Shown here: piece by piece, positions 1 to 8,915 of the stretch
Layout of the letters: every line of letters begins with the position of its first letter
Position numbering within the stretch: the first letter of the stretch is position 1
From: Hoylesella pleuritidis JCM 14110
GTDB lineage: Bacteria; Bacteroidota; Bacteroidia; Bacteroidales; Bacteroidaceae
DNA: 39,662 nucleotides
Assembly: GCF_000613725.1 (NCBI RefSeq)
Contig: NZ_BAJN01000017.1
Span: 1 to 39,662 of the forward strand
Direction: 5' to 3'
Program-made: the position numbers and the translations under genes
Notes under the pieces: model-generated
Told to the model about the DNA's origin: nothing
Seen by the model: only the letters and a program-made list of their open reading frames with translations
Databases searched by the model: none

Positions 1-924
1 TGCAAAGATAAAAAGAAATAACAAAACAACAAAATTATAGAACATTAATTTTATTTTTTAGTATAAATTACTGAAGATTTATTTGAAGAAAATAGTAAAA
101 CAATCGGGTACATACAAGCTATCAGATTTTAATGATCTTGGATTAACCACACAAGTTTGTCTACTATATTGCAAATAGGATTCACCGGGAAACCTTGTTC
201 CATATAGTCGTCCATCACCCTACTGAGGTCGATCTACAGGAAACGAACATCGACAAGAATTACGATCGTTTTAGCTGATATATATTTAAAAGTATTTTGT
301 TTCCTTACACTTTCTATCGTGTGTCTATATGCCAAAATAACTAAAAAAATATGATAAGCTATGTGCCTTGCCATAGTGGCGAGAGCATAGCTTGCTGTAT
401 GTAAATCATCCCCTGTTGGGTGTCATTTTTATTATTCGTTTCATTGCACTACTATCAAAGTTTTTGCTGTCCCAGCGTAATAAACCGTCATTCTTTTATA
501 ACTTTGTATTTGATAATCAAATAGTTATAAACGATCACTCACTACCATGACTTTTAAGAATACTTTCTTAGCTCGAACTCACATATTACTTAATATTACT
601 GTCCTCTAAAACTTTTTACATCGGATAAGATTAGAAATGATTTCCTTTCTCATTAAGAAGTTTTAATTGCTTATGGCAAGCATACAAAAAGGAAGTATAA
701 AATCCTTTTATTTCATTAAGGGGGCTTTTTCTTTTATAACCTTTGCCTCTCGGGTTAATACTAACACTCATTTGAAGAACAAGTCTGTAACGCAGTTTCA
801 ATGCTCCCGATGGGATACTGTATATGATTAATTTCGATTGTTAGCACTGTACTTCATTTGTAAAGATACTTTTGATTTCAATAAATGGATATAGGTGGAA
901 GTGTACTTAAAGTCTCGATTATGA
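1..924. other. Gene-free AT-rich stretch upstream of the fimbrillin-like locus
   Basis: No reading frame of believable length or composition was found on either strand. The stretch is AT-rich with scattered stops. The only structured element seen is a hairpin at 357-392 that closely matches a second hairpin at 4213-4259. The region may be a more deeply decayed part of the fimbrillin-like locus that follows, but no residual protein similarity is visible before about position 925. Confidence 0.6.
357..392. repeat. Hairpin, degenerate copy of the 4213 terminator-like repeat
   Basis: The arms AGCTATG (357-363) and CATAGCT (386-392) are inverted. The centre between them is CCTTGCCATAGTGGCGAG, which also forms the centre of the hairpin at 4213-4259. 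The outer arms differ between the two copies but stay self-complementary, while the centre is identical. This one has no clean T-run after it, so terminator function is less likely than for the 4213 copy. Confidence 0.55.
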
Positions 925-1608
925 ACGGCATTTACATCAGTAGAAAACACCACAAACACAACAACCCGCACTTCGATGCGCAACCATACCTACAAAACAG
1001 GTGGCGACTTTATGTGGGAGGTTAACGACTTAATCTGGGAGGGAAAAACAGTAACGGCTCGTGTAAAAAGCTCAACGAGCGACATTACTAAAACGCAGCC
1101 CAGAGCCAAGTTTATGGTATACGGCAAATATAAGAACCCAACTTGTGTATTACACCGGTGCAAATACAACTAATGGTTTAGATGTAAATATTGCTACCCA
1201 GCAGACACAAGAAAAGCCTAATGATACTAAACACTTCGGTGAATGTGGTTCTTGAAACGCAGCAATATTCCTAATTTTAATAAGAACGAATATGGAGGAA
1301 AGAGTTTGCTTAATACTTGTCCTAATCCTTGGGTAGAAAGCTATCCTGCTTGGCATAAAATACCTGCACAGGGTCGTCCTTCCGATTTAGACAAATATTT
1401 CTTCTTGCCTGCAACTGGATTTTGTGGTGATCAAACAACAAACTACGAGTTCCGAACATTAACAAGTGGATATTACGGAGCTTATTGGTCATCAAATTCG
1501 CGTACCAATACCCAAAGTTTCTTGTTACACTTCTTAAATACAACCGTTGGTATCGATTCTGATGACCGCTATTGGTCATATATCCAAGAATCAACTTGGT
1601 TTAAATAA
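925..1608 (+). pseudogene. Fimbrillin-like lipoprotein remnant 1 (no N-terminus, frameshift, internal deletion)
   Basis: Translation from 925 gives a stretch containing TRTSM, YKTGGDFMWE and LIWEGKTV. It lines up with TRTSM-like, YQTGMKFVWE and HIWVEQ in the next copy downstream (2221-3194). Near 1140 the frame changes and continues as VYYTGANTTNG, then TQQTQEKPNDTKHFGE, matching MYYTSALPNDDG and TQPTPNNSKHFG in copy 2, and stops at about 1250. A third frame (about 1243-1608) carries a C-terminal lectin-like tail with YFFLPATGF, GYYGAYWSS and SFLLHFLN, typical of many Bacteroidetes surface lipoproteins. The signal peptide and lipobox are missing, and the middle of the protein is deleted. In life the family would be exported and anchored at the outer membrane, in the fimbrillin/Mfa-like group. 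I see no way this copy makes a full product. Confidence 0.7.
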
Positions 1609-1629
1609 CGCGAAATCACGGTGTTTCCA

Positions 1630-1715
1630 CACCATAGAAAGCTGTCCTTCTCTAAGGAGCTATGCTTTTTACCGTAAAAAGCTATACTCCTTATCCTAAA
1701 AAGCTATGCTCTTTA
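1630..1715. repeat. Short imperfect direct repeats upstream of the HU-like gene
   Basis: A motif of the form (AAAA)AGCTATGCTCTTTAC recurs three times about 25-30 nt apart: GGAGCTATGCTTTTTACC, AAAAGCTATACTCCTTATCC and AAAAGCTATGCTCTTTAC. Their position just before the HU-like gene would suit a regulatory site or slippage-generated repeats. Nothing further can be said from the sequence. Confidence 0.4.
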
Positions 1716-1750
1716 CAAACAAGGAAGGAGAACTTAAAAAACAGAAGATA

Positions 1751-2194
1751 ATGTCAGTAAGAAACAAACTCTATCAGGAGAAGTGCACCGGCAACCCAAA
1801 GAAAGGGAAATGGTATGCGCGCGCCGTTATCAACGACGTGGTGGGACTCGAAGAAATAAGCCAAGAGATACTAGACAACACCACCGCTAAGCAAGCCGAC
1901 GTATACGCTGTGCTGAAAGAATTAGACAATGTAATGGGCCAACACCTCAAAAACGGCGACCGCGTGGTGCTTAACGGCTTCGGGACGTTTAAGGTGGGAC
2001 TGAAAACCACAGCAGCCGAAACTGCCAAAGACTTCACCCCGCAAAAAAACATTGTGAGCGCACGTCTCAATTTCCAACCCGAAACCCACAGGACCGCTAC
2101 CGACCGCACACGCCGCAAGCAGTTTATACAAGGCATAGAGGTGCGGCAGGTGGCCGAAAGCAAAACCAAAGACAAGACACCGGAAAAGCCCTAA
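1751..2194 (+). CDS. HU/HU-HIG-like DNA-binding protein
   Basis: This 147-residue protein belongs to the long HU-like family of Bacteroidetes (HU-related, about 120-160 aa rather than the 90 aa of true HU). The HU fold is seen as a KGKWYARAVI first strand, an ISQEI helix, the dimerisation segment DVYAVLKELD, and the arm region with GDRVVLNGFGTF, followed by a basic RTRRKQF stretch and a charged Lys-rich tail. Such proteins bind DNA non-specifically and are often placed beside surface-antigen and capsule genes. I chose the ATG at 1751 (MSVRNKLYQ) over an upstream ATG at 1706 because homologues start with this block and a GGAGAA sequence precedes it. It ends 26 nt before the fimbrillin-like copy at 2221 and may be co-transcribed with it. 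It is the only intact gene in the 925-4047 block. Confidence 0.8.
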   Translation: MSVRNKLYQEKCTGNPKKGKWYARAVINDVVGLEEISQEILDNTTAKQADVYAVLKELDNVMGQHLKNGDRVVLNGFGTFKVGLKTTAAETAKDFTPQKNIVSARLNFQPETHRTATDRTRRKQFIQGIEVRQVAESKTKDKTPEKP

Positions 2195-2220
2195 CAGTTG
2201 AACAATAAAAAACAAATAAA

Positions 2221-3194
2221 ATGAAAAAGAAAACCATACTGTCCGTATTCACCTTTGCTGCCCTTGCCCTCTTTACGGCAAGTTGCACAAACGACGATGC
2301 GACAAACCAGAAAGGCAATGACGGCTATACGACATTTGCCACAAGACAACCCTCGGTTGGCCTTTCAACCATCCGCACTTCGATGCAAGACCACCTGTAC
2401 CAAACTGGTATGAAGTTCGTGTGGGAAAAAGGCGACCATATTTGGGTAGAACAAATCGGAGATAATCGTATCAAGAGTACAGCTACCAACATTAATGGTA
2501 CACAGGCAACAGCACAGTTCCTCGTGCCCGGTACCATCACAAACTCTGACTGCCCCATGTACTATACAAGCGCATTGCCTAACGATGATGGTTATTACGT
2601 AACCATTGACAACACGCAGACACAGCCCACGCCCAACAACAGCAAACATTTCGGCACATCGGGCGACTGCAGAACGGCAACTACTGGAAAAGTAGGCGAT
2701 ACATTTGAATTTATGCTCAAACACAAGGCTGCTTACGTTCCTGCCTTACAACTCTGCATACAAGAACGAGAATAAACGCGTTATGTCGATTACCGTAAAG
2801 AGTACAGGCAAAACTCTCACAGGTACATACAAATTCGATGACAGAGGACTGTCTAATACTCCTGTCAGTGACGCTTCCTATACCATTTCTATGAATTTCC
2901 AACCCAATGGACTTAAACTTGATAAAAAAATCAACAAGGATTTGAATGCAATGACAATGGTAGTTGCACCCGGAAAATATCAGAAATTGGAAATAACATA
3001 TACTGTAAAAAACTTGGATAATAACTTGATTAAAACGAAAGTCAAGACCTAATAATAATATTACACTTATAGAAGGAAAGAACCATAAAGTGCAAGATGA
3101 TATAGATATGTCACTAAATGGAAATGCCGGAAACATCGAGCTGGGAGGCTCTATTAACCATGCTAAACAGGACCTCTGGGACGAGGATAAATAA
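2221..3194 (+). pseudogene. Fimbrillin-like lipoprotein remnant 2 (two frameshifts)
   Basis: It starts cleanly at ATG 2221 with a lipoprotein signal peptide: MKKK, a hydrophobic core, then FTASC with the lipobox cysteine, followed by TNDD. The fimbrillin-like region follows (TSMQDHLYQTG, FVWEKGDHIWVE, KHFGTSGDC, FMLKHKAAYV). Near 2740-2748 the frame changes. The original frame runs into a stop at 2775, while the next frame continues the expected sequence as PYNSAYKNENKRVMSITVKS. A second shift lies at the TAATAATAAT run near 3050, where KVKT is followed by a stop but the neighbouring frame continues as NNNITLIEGKNHKV to a natural stop at 3192-3194. Read through both indels, the product would be about 324 residues, a normal length for the family. 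Expected location is the outer membrane or cell surface. Sequencing error is the alternative to true inactivation. Confidence 0.8.
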
Positions 3195-3273
3195 AAAGAA
3201 AGTCGTCCGAGGAAAAATGTAGAAGGAATAGACAGAACAGATTTACAAAAGGGAAAAAAGAAAACAGAACAAA

Positions 3274-4047
3274 ATGATGAGACAGAAGATATTTACTTTA
3301 TCAGCTATGGCAGCTCTGCTGTTCTTAGCGGTAGGGTGTACGAACGACGACGACGTACAGGAAAATGGAAAGGGAGACAGTGGGAAGAATGAGGAAGCTG
3401 TGGTTATCTTCGAGAGCAAGGCTCCCACAACCGAGACATCGCAGGATGTGACACGCACGAGCATCACCCATCAAGTATCAAAGGGAGCGACAGCCTATTG
3501 GTCACCGGGAGACTGCATTTGGGTGGAAGAAGACGACAAGTCAATAAATAAAAGCGCCCCGGCCACCCACCTTGACGGAAATCCTATTAAGGCGACAAAA
3601 GCCAAGAGGAAAAGGATGCAATGTTCAAGCTTACGAGAGGAAAATACACGCAGCCTGGACACAAAATACGCTATACATGTACAGAAAGCATCAACGGAAA
3701 GTCTCCTCGTAAGGTAACCATTGCCGGTACACAGACACAAGACAAACCCAACAACGCCGACCATATTGGTCGTGATGGCGACTGCGGAGTGGCTGTTGCG
3801 AAAGAAGACATACACAGAAAATACAATTTCACACTCCAACACAAAGCGTCCTATCTCTGCTTTATGCCGTATATTAAAGATGCTGGACTTGCTAATAATA
3901 TATTTCCTCACCAAGATAGTTGTAACCTCAAACAAGAACAACATCGCAGGTGAATATGGTTTTGACGATAACGGCCTTACTGGACCAGGTGCGCTGAAAC
4001 AGATAACCCTCGCTACAAAGGGGAGTGGTAAGATCGAAGGCCCATAG
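3274..4047 (+). pseudogene. Fimbrillin-like lipoprotein remnant 3 (two frameshifts)
   Basis: ATG 3274 begins a lipoprotein signal peptide ending at FLAVGC, then TNDDDVQENGKG. The first frame gives VTRTSITHQVSKG and YWSPGDCIWVEED, the same N-terminal pattern as copy 2 (TRTSM and GDHIWVE). Near 3600 it must shift to continue as EEKDAMFKLTRGKYTQPG through TQTQDKPNNADHIGRDGDC and LQHKASYLCFMPYI. Near 3900 it shifts back into the original frame for LTKIVVTSNKNNIAGEYGFDDNGL, stopping at 4047. The order of motifs equals that of copy 2, so the two are paralogues produced by tandem duplication. The C-terminal part is shorter than in copy 2. It lies 79 nt after copy 2 and is followed by the strong terminator at 4213. 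Confidence 0.8.
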
Positions 4048-4212
4048 AATATAGCCAACGACAATTTTTCTCAGGTCGATCGTCCTGGCTTTAGTATAGT
4101 AGATTATGCTTACGGCATTACTTATTCCGCCTTTCAAGGATTTCTTACTTTCATAAATTTCTGAACTCCAAGGATTTCTTAATAATATTAAGGAGTAATA
4201 AAACAGTTTTAT

Positions 4213-4266
4213 ATGATGAGCAATGTCCTTGCCATAGTGGCGAGGACATTGCTCATCATATTTTTT
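4213..4266 (+). terminator. Strong Rho-independent terminator after the fimbrillin-like locus
   Basis: The arms ATGATGAGCAATGTCC (4213-4228) and GGACATTGCTCATCAT (4244-4259) are perfectly complementary over 16 bp. The centre TTGCCATAGTGGCGA can extend the stem by about six more pairs around a TAG loop. The right arm is followed by ATTTTTT on the plus strand, so the orientation fits termination of the fimbrillin-like transcript. The same centre occurs at 357-392. Confidence 0.85.
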
Positions 4267-4388
4267 AAACATCAGCACACGAGGAAAGCGTATCGTTGGA
4301 ATAAATCGACAAAAATGCTTGAGACTTCCCATTCATTTGTATTACATCCACATACAATATAATAAGAATAGATTGGGAAATGGGAATT

Positions 4389-4562
4389 ATGACAGTAAGA
4401 AAATTGGTACCATTCAGGTTGGACGCCGCTCTGTTTGAAATACTGAAGCGCTATGCCAAGACAGACAACCGTAACATAAATATAACTTAAGTGGAGAGCG
4501 TACTACTCGATACGATATACTATGAGTCGGATGAAGAAACGAAGGTTACCATAGATTTACTC
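4389..4562 (+). pseudogene. Ribbon-helix-helix antitoxin-like remnant with internal stop
   Basis: ATG 4389 starts MTVRKLVPFRLDAALFEIL, which fits the beta-strand and first helix of a ribbon-helix-helix DNA-binding domain, continuing with KRYAKTDNRNINIT. A TAA at 4488-4490 interrupts it. The same frame resumes with VESVLLDTIYYESDEETK, the second helix and following segment of the antitoxin-like proteins common in Bacteroidales. After about 4562 the frame runs antisense into the DUF2461 gene, so the C-terminus is lost. No toxin partner is visible beside it. The stop and truncation suggest a dead antitoxin orphan. Confidence 0.5.
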
Positions 4563-5258
4563 ATAATCGTCAACAACGGCGTTAATGAAGTCCATCATCG
4601 GTTTGGCAACTTGAAATGTTTTCACAATTCCATCCAACCAGCAGTCTCCTTCAAAGAAAGTATCGGACACACGAGTCCAAGAACAATAATCTTTCATTCG
4701 CAAATATTGAATAAACTCATAATCACGTGGAAATCCACTCGGCGCTGTTTTCAATAACCCCAAACCAAATCCCTTAGTAGAATTCTCCCATTTTCCTTCG
4801 CCAGGACGACCAAAAAGTTTGATAAACGACGCATTCTCCACTCGGCGACGCCATTCTTCAATATTGCTCATAATTTCATTCCGACACGATGTCAGAATGT
4901 TTGTAGGTAACCAATAACCGCCGACAGCCACCAGACAGTTACCCGGCTCGAGATGGAGATAATATCCGCCGCGTAACGCTTTCTTACCACGTGCACAGAT
5001 ATAAGCTCCGAGATGATTCTTATAGGGTGACTTATCTGGTGAGAATCGAGTATCGCGATTGAATCGATATACACAATCTTTCACTTGCAGATGGGCAATT
5101 TCAGGATCGAACTCAGAGATTCGTGCAATGGCTTCAGCAATCCCTGCCTCAAAGTCTACACGACATTCAGAATATTCTTTCTTGTGTTCTAAAAACCAAG
5201 AACGATTGTTGTTAGCTGTCAACTCTGTGAGAAAGGCCAGTATTCTTTTAGCTTGCAT
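4557..5258 (-). CDS. DUF2461 family protein (TIGR02453)
   Basis: This 233-residue protein has the family's diagnostic blocks in order: FLTELTANNNRSWFLEHKKEY near the N-terminus (residues about 9-29), then VYRFNRDTRFSPDKSPYKNH (about 63-82), then GGYYLHLEPGNC and GGYWLP (about 97-120). No biochemical function is established for the family. Conservation of charged and aromatic residues in the DTRFSPDKSPYK block suggests a binding site. No signal peptide or membrane segment is seen, so it should be cytoplasmic. The start lies 2 nt after the nth stop codon, so the two genes are almost certainly one transcript. It is known as a widespread single-copy gene in Bacteroidetes; a link to DNA repair is only inference from its neighbour. 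Confidence 0.85.
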   Translation of the reverse strand: MQAKRILAFLTELTANNNRSWFLEHKKEYSECRVDFEAGIAEAIARISEFDPEIAHLQVKDCVYRFNRDTRFSPDKSPYKNHLGAYICARGKKALRGGYYLHLEPGNCLVAVGGYWLPTNILTSCRNEIMSNIEEWRRRVENASFIKLFGRPGEGKWENSTKGFGLGLLKTAPSGFPRDYEFIQYLRMKDYCSWTRVSDTFFEGDCWLDGIVKTFQVAKPMMDFINAVVDDYE

Positions 5259-5260
5259 TG

Positions 5261-5911
5261 TTATTTCAATTTAGAATTTTCGAATAATTTGGGACAAAAC
5301 GAATCGAAAGGGCAGTCTGCACAGTGCGGCATCCGACTCGTACAAATATACCGTCCGTGCAAAAGCAACCAGTGATGAGCGTTGGGTATATCTACTTCAG
5401 GAATATTCTTAATCAATTCCTGTTCCACTTTATAAGGTGTATCTGCTGTTTTCGGGACCAATCCTAAACGATGACTCACTCTATAAACGTGCGTATCGAC
5501 TGCCATCGTAGCTTTGCCAAACCACACGGCTTGCAAAACATTGGCCGTCTTTCGCCCCACACCGGGCAATTTGATGAGATCTTCCATCCGATTGGGAAGC
5601 TCTCCACCGAAATCATTTACGATCATTCGCGCCATTCCGATCAAATGTTTTGCCTTCGCATTTGGATAAGAAACGCTTTTGATATAAGGAAAAACATCTT
5701 CGGGTTCGACTGCCGCCATCGTCTCTGCCGTAGGATAATGGCGGAATAATTCGGGTGTAATCTGATTGACACGCTTATCTGTACACTGGGCACTGAGCAA
5801 TGTTGAAACAATTAATTGGAATGCACTTCCAAACTCCAACTCTGTCGATACACGCGGCATCTTCACACGATAATAATTCAAAACGTATTTGTATCTATCT
5901 TGCCTTGTCAT
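5261..5911 (-). CDS. nth: Endonuclease III, bifunctional DNA glycosylase/AP lyase
   Basis: Nth removes oxidised pyrimidines from DNA and cleaves the abasic site (base excision repair). The 216-residue product shows the helix-hairpin-helix with the catalytic lysine (LPGVGRKTANV), the catalytic aspartate in AVDTHVYRVSHRLG, and a C-terminal [4Fe-4S] cluster motif C-x6-C-x2-C-x5-C (CTSRMPHCADCPFDSFC). SAQCTDKRVN near residue 45 is also family-typical. I chose the ATG at 5911 (MTRQDRY), five codons inside the longest frame, because homologues begin there. The length is normal and all key residues are present. It is the first gene of a two-gene unit with the DUF2461 gene. Confidence 0.93.
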   Translation of the reverse strand: MTRQDRYKYVLNYYRVKMPRVSTELEFGSAFQLIVSTLLSAQCTDKRVNQITPELFRHYPTAETMAAVEPEDVFPYIKSVSYPNAKAKHLIGMARMIVNDFGGELPNRMEDLIKLPGVGRKTANVLQAVWFGKATMAVDTHVYRVSHRLGLVPKTADTPYKVEQELIKNIPEVDIPNAHHWLLLHGRYICTSRMPHCADCPFDSFCPKLFENSKLK

Positions 5912-6117
5912 ACGACAAAAGTACAAAAAAGCTTCGTAATATGCAAAAGATTTTACAAATTCAATGATTTTTATATGGTATGACTGGAATATACACGTAT
6001 AAGACGCTATTTAAAAAATTCCTTTTGAAGAATACAACAGATGTGAGACTTCATTGGAGACTCTTTTGATACTTACAATAAGTACACTGTCTAAGAAACA
6101 ATGATTTCCACAAAAGA

Positions 6118-6160
6118 GAACAAAAGGGATATGTCATTCTATAGCATATCCCCTTTGTTC
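6118..6160 (-). terminator. Terminator of the glycogen operon
   Basis: The arms at 6118-6133 and 6145-6160 pair over 16 positions with one mismatch around an 11-nt loop. On the minus strand the hairpin is followed by TCTTTTGTGG, a modest T-rich tail. It lies about 15 nt beyond the stop codon of the GH57 gene, the last gene of the unit. Confidence 0.65.
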
Positions 6161-6174
6161 TTGAAAAGTATCAT

Positions 6175-7590
6175 TCAGATCTTTTCAGACACCTTCGATT
6201 CATCAGCAATTTTACCTGTTTTTTTGATCTGGACTTTCTCTTTAGCAGAAATTTTTACCTTATTTACTTTTGCTTTCAATTTGTTTTCAGCTGCCTGCAT
6301 CTTCTCTATCTTAGTTTGCAAACGGATGATTTCTTTCTCTTTCATCTCAATTTCATTGTCCTGATTTTTAATCGTAGTGAGTAAACTGTTGAGTTCGTCA
6401 TTGTCGATTTCTTCGGGATAAAGACTGTTAACACGATTGATAAAGTCACCGAGAATATTCATATAGTTGGTGAACGCGTCGAATGGGCTGTTGTATATGC
6501 CACGATCAATACCCACGTTAGAGGCTTTCGTCGTCATAAAACGAAAATTGTTGGAGGCCTGCAAATAGTCCCAATCCACATTAATGCGTGGATCGTTAGC
6601 AATACGAACTCGATCTGCCACGCTATACAGCTTATTGAACGCTTCACGCTGCATCGGATTACCTAACCAACTGCTAACATCTCGCTCTTCATCAGTCCAC
6701 GAAAGCGTGTCAGGAACGTCGAGTGTACCGACACTCTTCATTTTCATACAGAGTTCTGAGGGAGTAGAGAATGTGATATCTTTGACCTTGGCACAGACTG
6801 GAAGTGCCTTAATAAATTCCAAGATGTTGCTTGACAAGGGTTGTGCAATACCCAGTGCCGAAAGCTCCATAAAGATATTGATTACCTGCTCTTCATCGGG
6901 CAGTGCAGCAATCCGATCAATGTAATTATCGGCAAACAACGGATAGCCGGGCCAGTCGCTGTTATTAAACCGCAATGAAATGTCGTCACTGAGATTGACA
7001 TCGCGAAGTAAAAGTTTGAGATGTGGGGCAAGGGCACAGTTATAAATATAATGAGGCGACTTCCAACCCAACACGTGTTTAGCTCCCTCGGTTAACATTC
7101 CTTTGAATCCCATTCGAGCAGCCTGCAAACCAATGTCGTCACTATAAATCAGAGACGAATTGCGCAGAACTTTCGGCATCTGTCCGAAATATTCCTTCAT
7201 TTTTTCGCACTGTTTCTTGACATCCCGCGAGAAACTCTCTTCATTAGTCAACGAAGACAAACCATGCGAATAGGGTTCGGCCAAAAACTCTATACAACCG
7301 GTTTCATTAAGTTGCTGTAACTTTTCCAAGACCTGAGGTGCGTGCATTTCAAGTTGTTCCACACCGACACCTGATAGTGAGAATGCCACCTTAAAATATC
7401 TATCGCTGGCCTTGATCATCTCTTCCAGTGTGTTAAGTGCCGGCATATACGAGCGCTCTGCAATATCGGCAATGCTACGTTCATTCTCAAAATCATCATA
7501 GTAATAATGATCCGTACCAATATCAAAAAAGCGATAACGCTTGAGGTGAATGATTTGGTGTATTTCAAAATATAAACAAATTGTCTTCAT
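6175..7590 (-). CDS. GH57 family glycoside hydrolase (alpha-amylase/glucanotransferase-like) with C-terminal coiled coil
   Basis: GH57 enzymes cleave or transfer alpha-glucans by a retaining mechanism. The 471-residue protein opens with CLYFEIHQ and RYRFFDIG, the family's first motif region. The catalytic nucleophile region is FLAEPYSHGL (about residue 100), and the second catalytic region is RNSSLIYSDDIG (an Asp near residue 150). A GWKSPHYIY block follows. From about residue 410 the chain becomes a highly charged heptad-rich segment (NQDNEIEMKEKEIIRLQ) and then a Lys-rich tail, probably a coiled coil. There is no signal peptide, so it should be cytoplasmic and act on glycogen. It is the last gene of the debranching enzyme / glycosyltransferase / GH57 unit, 40 nt after the preceding gene. 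Exact specificity (amylase, branching or 4-alpha-glucanotransferase) cannot be read from sequence. Confidence 0.85.
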   Translation of the reverse strand: MKTICLYFEIHQIIHLKRYRFFDIGTDHYYYDDFENERSIADIAERSYMPALNTLEEMIKASDRYFKVAFSLSGVGVEQLEMHAPQVLEKLQQLNETGCIEFLAEPYSHGLSSLTNEESFSRDVKKQCEKMKEYFGQMPKVLRNSSLIYSDDIGLQAARMGFKGMLTEGAKHVLGWKSPHYIYNCALAPHLKLLLRDVNLSDDISLRFNNSDWPGYPLFADNYIDRIAALPDEEQVINIFMELSALGIAQPLSSNILEFIKALPVCAKVKDITFSTPSELCMKMKSVGTLDVPDTLSWTDEERDVSSWLGNPMQREAFNKLYSVADRVRIANDPRINVDWDYLQASNNFRFMTTKASNVGIDRGIYNSPFDAFTNYMNILGDFINRVNSLYPEEIDNDELNSLLTTIKNQDNEIEMKEKEIIRLQTKIEKMQAAENKLKAKVNKVKISAKEKVQIKKTGKIADESKVSEKI

Positions 7591-7630
7591 CAGTTTATGG
7601 ATTTATTGTTAATCTTATATTCATTACTTC

Positions 7631-8899
7631 TTACTGGCGGTTCAATGCTCGCTCATAAAGTTCACGAATCCACAGCCCTACCTTTTCCCACGTAATTTGG
7701 TCAACCTCTTTCTTTCCTTCATCCTGTAAATAATGAAATAAACTCTCATTATGACAGATGCTATACATTGCGTCTGCCAATGCGTGGATATCCCAATAAT
7801 CAACCTTGATACAATTATTAAGAATTTCAGCACAACCACTCTGCTTGGAGATAATTGAAGGAGTTCCGCATTGCATTGCTTCGAGCGGTGATATACCGAA
7901 AGGCTCACTTACAGACGGCATCACATAGACATCAGAATCTTTCAGACACGCATACACTTGCTTGCCTTTCATAAATCCGGGAAAATGGAAACGGTCTGCA
8001 ATGCCGCGTTCAGCCGCAAGATAAATCATCTGATCCATCATATCGCCCGAACCCGCCATACAGAAGCGTACATTCCGAGTGCGCTGAAGTACCATATTAG
8101 CAGCTTCGATGAAATATTCAGGTCCTTTTTGCATTGTCAGTCGACCTAAAAATGTAACCACTTTCTCCTTATTCGTATGATCCGGACGCGGAATCTCCTG
8201 TAATTCTTGTCGTAAAGGATAGACTGCATTGTGTACAGTGAAACACTTGCGAGGGTCTTGATGATATTGATTGATTACGGTCTGACGAGTCAATTCAGAC
8301 ACGCACATAATACAATCGGCATTGTCCATCCCGTCTTTCTCAATTGAATAGACCGTAGGATTGACGTGCCCGCGAGAGCGATCGAAGTCGGTCGCGTGAA
8401 CGTGAATGCACAGAGGTTTTCCCGACACCTGCTTGGTGTGGATACCGGCAGGATAAGTAAGCCAGTCGTGTGCGTGAATGATATCATAATCCAACGTGCG
8501 GGCCACCACACCGGCAACAATGGAATAGTTGTTGATTTCATTGTGCAAATTATCTGGATAACGGCCCGAAAATCCCATACAACCTAAATCGTCGAGACTC
8601 ATATAATTGAAATCAGAATAAATATGTTCGCGAAGCCGGAAATACATATCTGTACCCATCACATTACCCACGCGCTGTTTGACATAATCGGCATTAACAT
8701 CGCGCCACCCAAGAGGCACGCAATTCATCGCAATGATGTTGGCCGCAGTCTTGTCTTCATCCCCCCACGGTTTCGGTAAACAAAAGGTAATATCCATATC
8801 TCCCTGTGCATGCAAACCTTCTGTAATTCCGAAACTGGCCGTTCCAAGGCCTCCGAGGATATGAGGAGGATACTCCCATCCAAACATTAATACTTTCAT
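7631..8899 (-). CDS. Glycogen-synthase-like glycosyltransferase (GT-B fold)
   Basis: This 422-residue enzyme probably elongates glycogen from a nucleotide-sugar donor. The N-terminal Rossmann domain starts MKVLMFGWEYPPHILGGLG, with the glycine-rich acceptor/donor loop of GT4/GT5 enzymes. HAHDWLTYPAG (about residue 141) is the second hallmark. The C-terminal donor domain has VTFLGRLTMQKGPEYF and the E-x7-E motif in SEPFGISPLEAMQCGTP. I chose the ATG at 8899, 12 codons inside the longest frame, because AGGAGG lies 7 nt upstream and the family begins at MKVLMFGWE. It follows the debranching enzyme gene by 16 nt. It is shorter than E. coli GlgA and closer in layout to the Bacteroidetes GT4 type. 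No signal peptide is seen. Confidence 0.88.
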   Translation of the reverse strand: MKVLMFGWEYPPHILGGLGTASFGITEGLHAQGDMDITFCLPKPWGDEDKTAANIIAMNCVPLGWRDVNADYVKQRVGNVMGTDMYFRLREHIYSDFNYMSLDDLGCMGFSGRYPDNLHNEINNYSIVAGVVARTLDYDIIHAHDWLTYPAGIHTKQVSGKPLCIHVHATDFDRSRGHVNPTVYSIEKDGMDNADCIMCVSELTRQTVINQYHQDPRKCFTVHNAVYPLRQELQEIPRPDHTNKEKVVTFLGRLTMQKGPEYFIEAANMVLQRTRNVRFCMAGSGDMMDQMIYLAAERGIADRFHFPGFMKGKQVYACLKDSDVYVMPSVSEPFGISPLEAMQCGTPSIISKQSGCAEILNNCIKVDYWDIHALADAMYSICHNESLFHYLQDEGKKEVDQITWEKVGLWIRELYERALNRQ

Positions 8900-8915
8900 T
8901 GTCAGTTCCTCCTTT

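Noticed and set aside
1322..1594. Minus-strand frame opposite the first fimbrillin remnant
   Set aside because: The plus strand carries recognisable lipoprotein C-terminal motifs here; the minus-strand frame is a shadow.
5916..5923. TACTTTTG on the minus strand as an nth promoter
   Set aside because: It lies only 4 nt before the chosen start codon, so a transcript from it would begin inside the gene; probably chance.
6101..6364. 87-codon plus-strand frame at the end of the glycogen operon
   Set aside because: It starts beside the terminator hairpin and runs antisense through the Lys-rich coiled-coil tail of the GH57 gene.
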